Assembly (NCBI GenBank): GCA_020636375.1
Contig: JACJXZ010000008.1
Location: forward strand, 62,001-126,000
Source of the DNA: Lewinellaceae bacterium
GTDB taxonomy: Bacteria; Bacteroidota; Bacteroidia; Chitinophagales; Saprospiraceae
Reading direction: 5' to 3'
Length of the DNA stretch: 64,000 nucleotides
Program-made: the position numbers and the translations under genes
Notes under the pieces: generated by a model
Seen by the model: the letters and a program-made list of their open reading frames with translations, nothing else
Databases searched by the model: none
What the model was told of the DNA's origin: nothing
Shown: piece by piece, positions 8,901 through 17,345 of the stretch
How positions within the stretch are numbered: position 1 is the stretch's first letter
Layout: each line of letters opens with the position of its first letter

Positions 8901-10713
8901 GGTGCAGCATGGCCAGGTCCTTGATGGCTGACTCCAGGCGGTCGCCTTCTTCTATGGCTTTTTCGAACTGCTCGATGGCCTTTTCGAAGTTTTTCTTCTG
9001 GGTAAACCGCTTGGCGTTGTTATACGGAGAGTTGGCACTCTTATTTTTAGATTTGTTTCCGGCCGGGGTTGGCCTCGCTTTTCGGGTCCGGGTCCGGTAG
9101 GCCTGGTGTTTTTCTACGATTTTATTTTGCATTTCGAGGGCGTCCTCGTTGGCGGGAAAACTCCTTAGGACAAGGTCGATGACCTGGTTGGCCTTGTAAA
9201 AATTCTTGTGTCCGATCAGCTCGTCCACTTCATCCAGGATTTCATTGACGTGGACGGGCAGCCTGATGTCAATGGGAATGGTCAGGTTGTATTTGTTATG
9301 GCTTGGGATGTAGATCACGGGGATGTCTTCCTGTTCGATCCAATCCCGGGTGAGTTGTTCGATAATCCGGGAGTCTTTTATGGAATTGTGGTTGAAATGA
9401 ACCTGCTTGTGGCTGTTTACCACCTGAATATTGCCGCTCTTCATTTCCTGGTTGTACTCAATGATATAACCCATCGGAGGAAGGAGCGGGTTTCTTTTGT
9501 CTTGTTCCACCTCCACCTGGCGGCGGCGGGCCATTTCTTTGACTTCCTTCTGGAACTGTTCCTGTTGTTGCTCGGTCTCATCCAACTGGTTGTTGAGCCC
9601 TGCTTCTACCTCGCTGACGTTGTTCAGGACCGAAAAAGCGTCCTGGATTTCCAGGCGAATTTGTTCCGGTTCGGGATTGGCGTCGGTCAGGGCATACAAT
9701 TTTGAGGCGCGCTGGCTGTGGTCTTTTTTGAACATCAGATACGACACGGCCCGGGTCAGGAGGGTCAGGGACTGCAGGTCCTTGTTCCCGATTTTGTCTT
9801 CGAGTAAACCAAAGAGGGCTAAAGAATGGTTGACGTTGCGCAACGCGGCCCGGAGCAGGATTTGAAAAAACGGATTATCGATGTGGATCGGCTTCGGCGC
9901 CAGGAAGTGCCGAAGGTGATAGAGCGCCTGGTCCGTCAGGTTGCTTTTGTAGTTGGCAAAGAAGGAGAGCCAGTGAAACATGTTGTCGTCAAATTCTTCG
10001 CGAAACCGGATCAACAGTTGGATGGCCTTATCCCATTGGTGCAGGTCGAAGGCAAAGAAGAGGGCCAGTTTCAAAATATCCTGCCGTTCAGCATAGTGGG
10101 GAAGTGCATCCAGCAGCATGTTCAGGATTTCGCTCAGCTTGGTCCGGTCTCCGTTATTGATGGTGGAGTCATACTTGCTCTTAACCGAATCGAGCAGTTT
10201 TTTCAGCCTTTTTCCTTCCTCGTTGACCTCATAGGGTTTGATGCTGGGAATGGAAAAAGTCAGGTCGTGATCGTTGTTGGATAGCCGCACTTCTTTCTTC
10301 AGGCTTTCCTCGAAGGGCTTGAACTGCTGCTCCAGCTGTTCTTTTCTCAGGCGGGTTTCCTCGTCGTTTTGATCCGTTTTTAATACCGGCGCTTTTGCCG
10401 TTTCGGGCGCCGCAACGGAGGGCGTAGAAAAAACAGGCGGAGGCGCCTCGCCATTTGCCTGTTCCTGGCTGGGCTCGGCTCCCGAGGGGGAAGGCTGGGC
10501 AGGAAGCTGGCCATCCTGCAGGATTTCCGCCGTGATCACCACCTGGGGGTCCAGGCCGATCGGGGGCTGCCCGTCGGGCCTGATCCACAGCTCGTCCGGT
10601 TCAATGTGTTCAATGGCGCCGATGATCTCTTCCTCCTGATAACTCGTACGGATGCGCAGAACCCGGCTCCGGGCATTGACAAGCATATTGATGAGTCGCT
10701 GAAAATTCTTCAT
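5923..10713 (-). CDS. Giant OB-like / TPR / P-loop NTPase protein B of the conflict operon
   Basis: A 1596-residue cytoplasmic protein. Parts in order: a unique N-terminal ~70 residues and a Pro/Glu-rich linker; helical repeats (165-400); a cold-shock/OB-like segment (413-470, GYIIEY, SGNIQVV, VHFNHNSI); TPRs (565-715); a long helical region; a beta-sandwich (about 1087-1205); FFGRDEL, then Walker A GQKRSGKS (1252-1259) and Walker B IVLCIDEF (1359-1366); and a C-terminal winged helix. The last ~1200 residues are closely related to the upstream gene, from which it is separated by 68 bp on the same strand. ATP or GTP binding is well supported. Effector or sensor status is inferred from the operon. 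It lacks the SAV_2336-like head found in its paralogue. Confidence 0.85.
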   Translation of the reverse strand: MKNFQRLINMLVNARSRVLRIRTSYQEEEIIGAIEHIEPDELWIRPDGQPPIGLDPQVVITAEILQDGQLPAQPSPSGAEPSQEQANGEAPPPVFSTPSVAAPETAKAPVLKTDQNDEETRLRKEQLEQQFKPFEESLKKEVRLSNNDHDLTFSIPSIKPYEVNEEGKRLKKLLDSVKSKYDSTINNGDRTKLSEILNMLLDALPHYAERQDILKLALFFAFDLHQWDKAIQLLIRFREEFDDNMFHWLSFFANYKSNLTDQALYHLRHFLAPKPIHIDNPFFQILLRAALRNVNHSLALFGLLEDKIGNKDLQSLTLLTRAVSYLMFKKDHSQRASKLYALTDANPEPEQIRLEIQDAFSVLNNVSEVEAGLNNQLDETEQQQEQFQKEVKEMARRRQVEVEQDKRNPLLPPMGYIIEYNQEMKSGNIQVVNSHKQVHFNHNSIKDSRIIEQLTRDWIEQEDIPVIYIPSHNKYNLTIPIDIRLPVHVNEILDEVDELIGHKNFYKANQVIDLVLRSFPANEDALEMQNKIVEKHQAYRTRTRKARPTPAGNKSKNKSANSPYNNAKRFTQKKNFEKAIEQFEKAIEEGDRLESAIKDLAMLHHQMKETEKGILVLEDNMHKISEKGPAYNVLVNLTYAAGKYEQAIEYLDKADRLASQDRKPFILRTYGLCHLKLANYDQAEVYFKQLLSYKRDDAGAQQALEAIAQYRNSGNVDLLKNVVDTLGTESIEELSLSSELSLLLKRAMAQNNYEGVPESFRANQNFSPATLRNLRVLIKEAGRARPEERARYLLTEAKLMQQFEPDKTIEFKAVLARYCNAMALLTAGQNYPNSVVRYYYLEAFNLEDSWDSLVRQVGVYISSYTLRGIDLVKIAGQNVRSDAILEKIFSQVPEEKHAELWDGTLDMFIANREITSRVLDIIKQNKTLFASSVRYLRQNNPSLGNLETEEELNEAWLKMRSERSLATNNLMVPYKAVQNESVLQEAYEKLTRAGREIQNTDWLLKLDKSRAQQLNDIGHDIDKYFRATSFDAREHRYQLLEQKTRALLNEIEQQPTLFSVRTFIPLCEFLQNAFKRDFEEVVARSKPKIEMSLLNTDTAIGKDDTVEVRLLLENERESSPIQMFQLTPIGNEDCKPIDGKIVSNDIIRGGEKKEVHFRVRITPQAKENRTARLDLHYLYGYNKGQAQEERNETLNLKLYSESEFVRIENPYARIAESGPVEDESMFFGRDELIRNIIDTIENAKSKCVLLFGQKRSGKSSVLYHINEKLKASGRAISIKFSIGDIIGSPITNFAFFYKICREIENYFLDLPNNPANPVPEVPPIVFNDFKELPSIHFDGFMNQLRRNLAKTPGWENRHIVLCIDEFTYLYTAIRRGTLDKEFMKTIKSILEKGYFSAILVGQDVMQKFKSSFPNEFGVTEDKRLTYLDKKAARALVEKPIWDEENHKSRYIGDAVDGILEWTASNPYYLQMFCARLVDRMNANKYINITRLDVDEVATEMFSGNKALQKDKFDNLLTGGDADVEQFKESHVLGILKSIAGNSKTHQYCTRDQINTIVSKEEDDKVIEDLIRREVLELLEDKYYKISVKLFEKWLLV

Positions 10714-10781
10714 GTAAAAGTTATTATGGGATCGCGGGCATTATATTCATTTAAATATAAAAAAACAACAGGCGACGGTAT

Positions 10782-13700
10782 TCATTCCCTGATTTTTTCA
10801 TTCAACAACCACAACTCGAACAATTTCACGAGTATCCGGTAATATTTGCCTTCCTTTATTTCAATGACTTCCCGCCGGAGCAGGTCTCTGATCACCTCGT
10901 CGTCCTTATCTTTGGAGGCCATGGTGCCGATTTGATCGCGCGTGCAATGGCCGTGGGCCTGGATGTTTTTGGCAATGGAACTCAGGATGCTGGTTACATG
11001 GCTTTCCCCGAATTGCTCCACATCGGCGTCTCCTCCCGTAAGCAGGTTGTCGAACTTGTCTTTTTGAAGGGCGTTATTTCCGCGCACCATTTCGTGGGCG
11101 ACGGCGTCGACGTCCAGGCGGGTCGCTTTGCTATACTTGTTGGCGTTCATCCGGTCCACCAGGCGGGCGCAGAACATCTGCATGTAATAGGGGTTTTTTC
11201 CCGTCCATTCCAGGATGCCGTCCACGGCATCGCCGATGTAACGGCTCTCGTTCCTGGCCTGGTCCCAGATGGGTTGCTCGGCCAGGGCGCGGGCGGCGGC
11301 ATCGTCCAGGAAGGGCAGGCGGATATCTTCCGTGACGCCGAATTCGTTGGGGAAGGCGCTTTTGAATTTCGGCATGACGTCCTGCCCCACTAAAATAGCT
11401 TTGAAAGCACCTCTTTCCAGGACCGACTTCCAGGTTTTCATGAAATCCCGGCTGAGGGTGCCGCGTTGAATGGCGGTGTACAGGTAGGAGAATTCGTCAA
11501 TACACAGAACAATCTGATGGTTTCTCCAGCCCGGCGTCCTGAGCAGATTGCGACGGAGCTGATTCAGGAAGCCGTCGAAATGGATGAAAGGAAGTTCCCG
11601 AAAGTCCTCAAAAACAATGGGAGGGACTTCCGGGGCAGGCTTGGAGGGAGTGCCTGGCAAGTCCAGGAAATAGTTCTCGATCTCCCGGCAGATTTTGTAG
11701 AAAAAGGCAAAATCAGTCATCTCGCTGCCGATGAGGTCTCCGATGCTGAATTTAATGGTGATGAACTTGTCCGAAGCTTTCAACTTTTCATTGACGTGGT
11801 AAAGGACGGAGGATTTCCCCGACCGCTTTTGCCCGAACAACAGTATGCACTTCGCCCGGGATTTCTCGATGGTGTCCGCCATGCTTTTGATCAGCTCGTC
11901 CCGCCCGAAAAACATGCTTTCATCATGGACCGGGCCGCTGGATGCATACCTCGCATAGAGATTGGGGATGAGGACGAATTCCGATTCATCGTATAGCCTC
12001 AGGTTTAGCGTTTCCGTGCGTTCCTCCTGTGCCTGCCCTCGGTTAACTAGGTAGAGTAAGTGCAGATCCAGGCGCGCTACCTTGTTTTCCAGAGCCTGGG
12101 GAGTAATTCTTACCCTGAGACGCATTGTTGCGTTTTCGCCTCCCCGGATCACGTTGTTATTTTCTATAGCGCCATCAACCGGCTCGCTATCTTCATTGGC
12201 AATGGGCGTGACCCGAAACGACTGAATGGGCGAACGCCCTTTTTCGTTCCCGATGAGGAGCTCTAATTCCACCGTGTCATCCTTGCCGATGATGGGGTTC
12301 TTATTGAGCAGGCTCAGTTCTATGCTGGGTTTGCTGTGGGCAACCACTTCTTCAAAGCCTCTTTGAAGAGCATCCTGCAGGAACTCGCACAACGGAAGAA
12401 AGGTATGCACGGAAAAGAACGTGGGTTGTTGTTCGATCTCATTCAGCAGGGCGTGGGTCTTTTGTTCCAGCAACTGGTAGCGGTGTTCGCGGGCGTCGAA
12501 GCTGGTGGCCCGGAAGTATTTGTCGATGTCGTGCCCGATGTCGTTCAATTGCTGGGCCCGGCTCTTGTCCAGTTTGAGCAGCCAATCGGTATTCTGGACT
12601 TCGCGCCCGGCGCGGGTCAGTTTTTCATAGGCCTCCGGCAGGGCCGATTCGTTCTGCATGGCTTTGTACGGCACCATCAGGTTGTTGGTGGCCCGGATTC
12701 GTTCGATACGCATTTTCAGCCAGGCTTCGTTCAGTTCTTCTTCCGTCTCCAGGGTGCCCAGCGAGGGGTTGTTCTGGCGCAGGTAACGCACCGAGCTGGC
12801 GAGCAGGGTTTTGTTCTGCTTGATAATGTCGAGGACGCGGCGGGTGATCTGCAGGTTGGCGATGAACATATCCAGGGTGCCGTCCCATAATTCAACGCGC
12901 TTGTCATCGGGGATTATAGAGAGCACCTCTTCCCAAAGCTTACTAAGGTTAATGGGGCGACTAGTCTGCCCGGCTATTTTCACCAGGTCTACTCCTTTGA
13001 AAGTATAGGAACTGATGTAAACGCCGATCTGGAGCTCCAAGCTAGCCCAACTGTCTTCCAGGTTGAAAGTTTCCAGGTAGTAATAGCGCACGACCGGGTT
13101 GGGATAGTTTTGTGCGGCGGTGAGCAGGGCCATAGCGTTGCAGTACCTGGCCAGCACAGATTTGAACCCGGTGACCTTGTCCGGCTCGAACTGTTGCATC
13201 AGCCTGGCCTCTGTCAGCAGGTACCGGGCGCGCTCTTCGGGGCGGGCCCGACCGGATTTTCTGATCAGCACCCGGAGGTTGCGAAGCGTGGTGTGACTCA
13301 AGTTTTGGTTGGCACGAAGAGATTCCGGCACCCCTTCGTAGTTGTTTTGGGCCAGGGCCCGTTGGAGCAAGGGGCTAAGTTCTGATGTGAGGGAAATCTC
13401 TTCGATGCCGCTCTCAAAAATTATATCTTCGATACGCTCAAGCGATTCAAAATTGCCGGAAGACCGGTATTGGGCGATGGCTTCCAGGGCCTGCTGGGCG
13501 CCGGCGTCGTCTCGTGTATAAGACAACAATTGTTCGAAGCAGGCTTCGGCCTGATCGTAGTTCCCAAGCTTCAGGTGGCACAGGCCGTAGGTTCGCAGGA
13601 TGAAGGGTTTCCGGCCCGGCCCGGCGAAGCGGCCGGCCATATCCAGGTATTCGATGGCCTGCTCGTAGTTCCCGGCGGCGTAGGCCAGGTTGGCCAGCAT

Positions 13701-15155
13701 GTTGCAGGCTGATCCCTTCTCACTGATCTTGTGCAGATTGTCCTCCAGCACCCGGATGCCTTTTTCCGGCTCTCTCATTTGGTGGTGCAACATGGCCAGG
13801 TCCTTGACGGCCGACTCCAGGTGGCTGCCCTCTTCTATAGCTTTCCCGAATAAGCGGATGGCATTTTCAAAATCTTTATTTTGAGCGCTTTCCTTCGCCT
13901 GTAGGTAGGGGGAAGGTTCATCCTCCGGCCCCTGAACAATCTCTTTTGAGGCTAGAGCTTTATCCCTTATCCCGCGCTCTGCTTCCAGGGCTTCCTTATG
14001 CTCCGGGAAGCTTCTCAGGACCAGCTCCGTCCATTGAAAGGCGTCATAGAGATTCCCATCGCTGATCAGCCTCCGGGCTTCGGCCAGCACTTCGCCCGCC
14101 CTGGCCGCCCGCCTGATCTTCGTCGGGATCATTTCGCCGGCCATATTGCGTCTCCGGATGTATATTATGGGAACACCATCCTCCACCCCTGCCGTTTCGA
14201 GTTGTTCGATGAGCGTTTGATCACCGATATCCTCGTTCCTGAAGTAAACATCCCGGAGGGTGCTGGCCACCTGAATGCGCCCGCCCTTCCGGGATGTGCC
14301 GTATTCGACGATGTGGCCCCGGGGCGGCAGCAGCGGATCGGGCGTGCTTTCTACGGGCACCGCTTTTTTCAGCCCGATCTGCTCGATCACCTCCCCGGGC
14401 ATGGGCACTTTCACGCTGTCTTCATTGGGCGGAAGGTAGGACAGGTGGTTCTTGATGGCTTCAAGCAGTTGGACGGAGGCGGCCAGGTCGCCCTTCCGGT
14501 AAGCAAGCTGGCTGTCGGCCACCGCGATGGCGATGTGCAGGGGGTCGGAAGCGGAGGAAGGCCCGGGCGCAGCAGCGCTTTCCCGAAGAGCGTTGCGGGC
14601 CCTGGCATGCTTAAGGGACTGTTCTGCCTTGAGGCTGAACGCTTCCCCTTCCTCTCCCAGGAGTTGCAGCAGGCGGCGCGCGGCTTCGGCCGGGTCGGTG
14701 AAGGTGAGCGCCTGCCAGCTGAGGGCGCTGCGGTAGGCTTCTGCGGGCAAATATTTCTTGTTTTCCTCCAGGTAGAACCGCAGGAAGTAGGCCAGCCGTT
14801 TCAGGCGTTCTCCCCCCCAGGCCTCGTCATTTTTAAGATGCTGGAGGAACAGGTTGCGTATGGCCGGGTGCATCTCGTAGATGCCGGTCCCGATGTTGCG
14901 GCACAGGGGGGAGAACAACAGGTCGGCTGTGGCGACGGTAATCGGAAGAGCCTGGCTTCCTTCCCCGCTTTTTTCCCGGAAATTCATCCACAGCTTATGC
15001 AGGAGGTCCGGAGTCAGGACGATGGGAAAAGCAGCGTGGCAGGTAAAGGGCAGGTAATCCTTGTGAAGGCGGTGGAAGCGCCGGTAATAGGTCAGCACCC
15101 GCTGCTGGTCGATGGCGCTTAACTCCGAAATGTCGATGTCCTTCCACGCCAGCAT
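10782..15155 (-). CDS. Giant SAV_2336-like head / OB-like / TPR / P-loop NTPase protein A
   Basis: A 1457-residue protein. Residues 1-170 resemble the region that follows the vWA domain in SAV_2336-type proteins (winged-helix-like, with YEMHPAIRNLFL at 93-104). Next come a cold-shock/OB-like segment (279-336), TPRs (about 425-580), a helical region, a beta-sandwich and a NTPase domain with Walker A GQKRSGKS near residue 1108 and Walker B IVLCIDEF, then a C-terminal winged helix. Only 1 bp separates its start from the vWA stop, so translational coupling is likely. It is probably the third, variable component of a MoxR/vWA conflict system. The biochemical activity of the non-NTPase parts is unknown. 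Confidence 0.85.
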   Translation of the reverse strand: MLAWKDIDISELSAIDQQRVLTYYRRFHRLHKDYLPFTCHAAFPIVLTPDLLHKLWMNFREKSGEGSQALPITVATADLLFSPLCRNIGTGIYEMHPAIRNLFLQHLKNDEAWGGERLKRLAYFLRFYLEENKKYLPAEAYRSALSWQALTFTDPAEAARRLLQLLGEEGEAFSLKAEQSLKHARARNALRESAAAPGPSSASDPLHIAIAVADSQLAYRKGDLAASVQLLEAIKNHLSYLPPNEDSVKVPMPGEVIEQIGLKKAVPVESTPDPLLPPRGHIVEYGTSRKGGRIQVASTLRDVYFRNEDIGDQTLIEQLETAGVEDGVPIIYIRRRNMAGEMIPTKIRRAARAGEVLAEARRLISDGNLYDAFQWTELVLRSFPEHKEALEAERGIRDKALASKEIVQGPEDEPSPYLQAKESAQNKDFENAIRLFGKAIEEGSHLESAVKDLAMLHHQMREPEKGIRVLEDNLHKISEKGSACNMLANLAYAAGNYEQAIEYLDMAGRFAGPGRKPFILRTYGLCHLKLGNYDQAEACFEQLLSYTRDDAGAQQALEAIAQYRSSGNFESLERIEDIIFESGIEEISLTSELSPLLQRALAQNNYEGVPESLRANQNLSHTTLRNLRVLIRKSGRARPEERARYLLTEARLMQQFEPDKVTGFKSVLARYCNAMALLTAAQNYPNPVVRYYYLETFNLEDSWASLELQIGVYISSYTFKGVDLVKIAGQTSRPINLSKLWEEVLSIIPDDKRVELWDGTLDMFIANLQITRRVLDIIKQNKTLLASSVRYLRQNNPSLGTLETEEELNEAWLKMRIERIRATNNLMVPYKAMQNESALPEAYEKLTRAGREVQNTDWLLKLDKSRAQQLNDIGHDIDKYFRATSFDAREHRYQLLEQKTHALLNEIEQQPTFFSVHTFLPLCEFLQDALQRGFEEVVAHSKPSIELSLLNKNPIIGKDDTVELELLIGNEKGRSPIQSFRVTPIANEDSEPVDGAIENNNVIRGGENATMRLRVRITPQALENKVARLDLHLLYLVNRGQAQEERTETLNLRLYDESEFVLIPNLYARYASSGPVHDESMFFGRDELIKSMADTIEKSRAKCILLFGQKRSGKSSVLYHVNEKLKASDKFITIKFSIGDLIGSEMTDFAFFYKICREIENYFLDLPGTPSKPAPEVPPIVFEDFRELPFIHFDGFLNQLRRNLLRTPGWRNHQIVLCIDEFSYLYTAIQRGTLSRDFMKTWKSVLERGAFKAILVGQDVMPKFKSAFPNEFGVTEDIRLPFLDDAAARALAEQPIWDQARNESRYIGDAVDGILEWTGKNPYYMQMFCARLVDRMNANKYSKATRLDVDAVAHEMVRGNNALQKDKFDNLLTGGDADVEQFGESHVTSILSSIAKNIQAHGHCTRDQIGTMASKDKDDEVIRDLLRREVIEIKEGKYYRILVKLFELWLLNEKIRE

Positions 15156-15156
15156 G

Positions 15157-16371
15157 CTAGAGGTGTTTGATGATTTCGGGGATCCGGCTGAGGCCTTCCT
15201 CGGTGGCTTCCACCATCTCTGCCATGAGGGACAGGTAGAGGGCGGATTTGCCCTCCCAGCGCGCCCGGGGCATGGGGTTGAGCCAGACCTTGTAGTCTAT
15301 CCTGCGGTCGATGCGGGCGAAGAACGCCCCCCATTCGGCGATCCGGTCGTTGCCGGCGGCCCAGCGGGTGGCGCCTCCGTCGCTGATGATGAACAGAAAA
15401 ATGTGCGGCTGGTCCATTTTCCGGAGCCAGCGGCCGATGTCGACCGGCTGCGTGTGTCTTGGGTCCTGGTAGAGGACCCGGCCGGGATAATTGTAAAAAT
15501 AGTGGACGCTGGAATATTTGTGCCCCACCGTCTCCCGGATGGTCCGGACGAGGGACTCGACCCACGCCTGATGCGCTATCATGGAGCCTTCATTGTCGAC
15601 GATAATGGCAAAATGGGCGGTATACTCCTTTTGGGGGAGCCAGGCGATCCGGTCGATGAAGCCGTTGTAATACAGGGTGTCTATGGTCGCTTTGACGTCG
15701 ATCTCGGTACTGTCCGAGCGGTCGGAAAAGCGGCGCAGGTGTTGCCAGTAGTGTTTAAGGCGCCGGCTGTTCAGGGGCAGGTACTTGTCGGAAAAGATAA
15801 AAGGATGGCGGTCGATGGCCATGGGCTCTTCGTCTTCTTCCTCCTCTCCGTTCGCGGTGCCTTCGGCATCCTCCCGCTTGCTGATGTCGACGAATATCTG
15901 CGGGATTTCATCATCGGATGCTTTCTGCCCGTCCGGCTCGCTATCCAGGGGAAACCCGGGTTTTTGATCCGGCCTTTCTGCCCGGGGGCCTTCCTGGATA
16001 TTCATGGCGGGGCTGCCGTCCATTCCCGGGCCCGGCTCCGGTTCCTCCGCCGGAGGCGCCTGCTGCTTTTCATAACGGACAACATCGGCAGGGCGCCGGA
16101 GCATTTCCATATATTCGTCGAAGATCTGGTCAAACCGGGTTTCGAAACGCGGATGGGTCAGCCACATCGTTTTGCACAGGAACCGGAGGTCGGCTTCTTC
16201 CCACCGGGCAGGCCGTTCTTTTCCATCCTCGCCCGTTATCATGGGTTGCCCGTAGTGGTTGCGAAACGCCTGGAGCAGCAAAAAATACTGATCCATAGAC
16301 AGGGACAGCTCCGTCTGCTTTCGCAGGCGGTCGAATAAACCGTAGAACAGCAATTCAGGAGGATGGCCCAT
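15157..16371 (-). CDS. vWA-domain protein, SAV_2336-like, partner of MoxR ATPase
   Basis: A 404-residue protein. The N-terminal ~95 residues are helical. A Pro/Glu-rich acidic linker (100-190) follows, then a von Willebrand A-like domain (about 200-404). The metal site is DNEGS at 259-263, a variant of the canonical DxSxS with Glu in place of the first Ser. FIISDGGATRW (about 328-338) matches the later strand seen in SAV_2336-type vWA proteins. Such vWA proteins act with MoxR AAA+ ATPases, which here end 5 bp upstream. In related systems the vWA and the following winged helix are one chain; here they are split between this gene and the next. Confidence 0.85.
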   Translation of the reverse strand: MGHPPELLFYGLFDRLRKQTELSLSMDQYFLLLQAFRNHYGQPMITGEDGKERPARWEEADLRFLCKTMWLTHPRFETRFDQIFDEYMEMLRRPADVVRYEKQQAPPAEEPEPGPGMDGSPAMNIQEGPRAERPDQKPGFPLDSEPDGQKASDDEIPQIFVDISKREDAEGTANGEEEEDEEPMAIDRHPFIFSDKYLPLNSRRLKHYWQHLRRFSDRSDSTEIDVKATIDTLYYNGFIDRIAWLPQKEYTAHFAIIVDNEGSMIAHQAWVESLVRTIRETVGHKYSSVHYFYNYPGRVLYQDPRHTQPVDIGRWLRKMDQPHIFLFIISDGGATRWAAGNDRIAEWGAFFARIDRRIDYKVWLNPMPRARWEGKSALYLSLMAEMVEATEEGLSRIPEIIKHL

Positions 16372-16376
16372 AATGT

Positions 16377-17345
16377 TCAGATTTCGCCAACGGTTCTCCG
16401 GTAATCGTCAAAGCTTTTCAGGATGACGCCGGGGTAGGGCAGCTCGCTCCCGTCGTCAAAGACAATGCGGTCCTCATCGATGCGGATTTTATTCTGCGAC
16501 TCGGGGTCCTTGTGAAAGGCGTAAAATGCCACCACCTGCAGCCAGTCGAGCAGTTCGCTGGTGGAGGGCACTTTGTCGACATTGGGGTCGTGCCGCATTT
16601 CTTTGTGCTTCGCCTCGAACTTGCGCACCAGGCCGCGGACGATATCCTCTTCCAGTTCCGGGTTATTCGGCAGAGACCGGAGCTTTTGCCGGGCTATGTC
16701 GACCAGGGTGTCTTCACCGGGAAATTCCAGGTAGTGAAAGATGCAGCGGCGGAGGAAGGCATTGGGCAGCTCCTTTTCGTCATTGCTGGTGATGATGACG
16801 ATGGGCGGATAGGCGGCCCTGATCCCTTTTTCCTGCCCTGCTTCTCCTGTTTCGGGAATATCGAAGCGTTGTTGTTCCAGTTCCCGGAGCAGGTCATTGG
16901 GGAAATCGATGTCGGCCTTGTCGATTTCGTCGATCAGGACGATTGCCGGCGTTTCGGGCGTCGATTTGCGGAAGGCAGCCCCCAGCGGCCCGAAGCGCCG
17001 GTATTTGGTGATTTTTTTCTTTTTAAACGCCTGAACATCGTGCAGGCGGCCGAGGTGGTCGAAGGTATAGAGGCCGTCCCTGGCCTTGGTTGTCGACTTG
17101 ATGTGCCATTCGAAGTAGTAATCCCGGTATTTGTCGCCGTACAATTCGTACGCCAGGGCTTCGGCCAGGCGGGTTTTTCCCGAGCCGGGTTCTCCCCGCA
17201 GGAGCAAAGGGCGCTGCAGCAACCGGGCTATTTCCACTGCTTTTTTCAGGCCGTCGCTGGGGATGTAGGCATCCAGGCCGGCATCGGGGTTGAATTCGCG
17301 GAGGGGCGCACCGGTGTACTTGCGGTAAGGGTTTTCTTTGATCAT
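16377..17345 (-). CDS. MoxR-type AAA+ ATPase
   Basis: A 322-residue AAA+ ATPase. Walker A is GEPGSGKT at 51-58, Walker B IVLIDEIDKAD at 135-145, the sensor-1 region ITSNDEKELP follows, and the arginine-containing FLRRCIFHYLEFP segment is typical of MoxR proteins. MoxR ATPases act as chaperone-like remodelers of vWA-containing partners. The start was set at the ATG at 17345 because it gives a 4-bp ATGA overlap with the upstream stop. A longer reading to 17390 would add 15 residues lying inside the upstream gene. The insert at residues 75-125 (DHLGRLHDVQ, lysine run) differs from housekeeping MoxR. Confidence 0.93.
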   Translation of the reverse strand: MIKENPYRKYTGAPLREFNPDAGLDAYIPSDGLKKAVEIARLLQRPLLLRGEPGSGKTRLAEALAYELYGDKYRDYYFEWHIKSTTKARDGLYTFDHLGRLHDVQAFKKKKITKYRRFGPLGAAFRKSTPETPAIVLIDEIDKADIDFPNDLLRELEQQRFDIPETGEAGQEKGIRAAYPPIVIITSNDEKELPNAFLRRCIFHYLEFPGEDTLVDIARQKLRSLPNNPELEEDIVRGLVRKFEAKHKEMRHDPNVDKVPSTSELLDWLQVVAFYAFHKDPESQNKIRIDEDRIVFDDGSELPYPGVILKSFDDYRRTVGEI

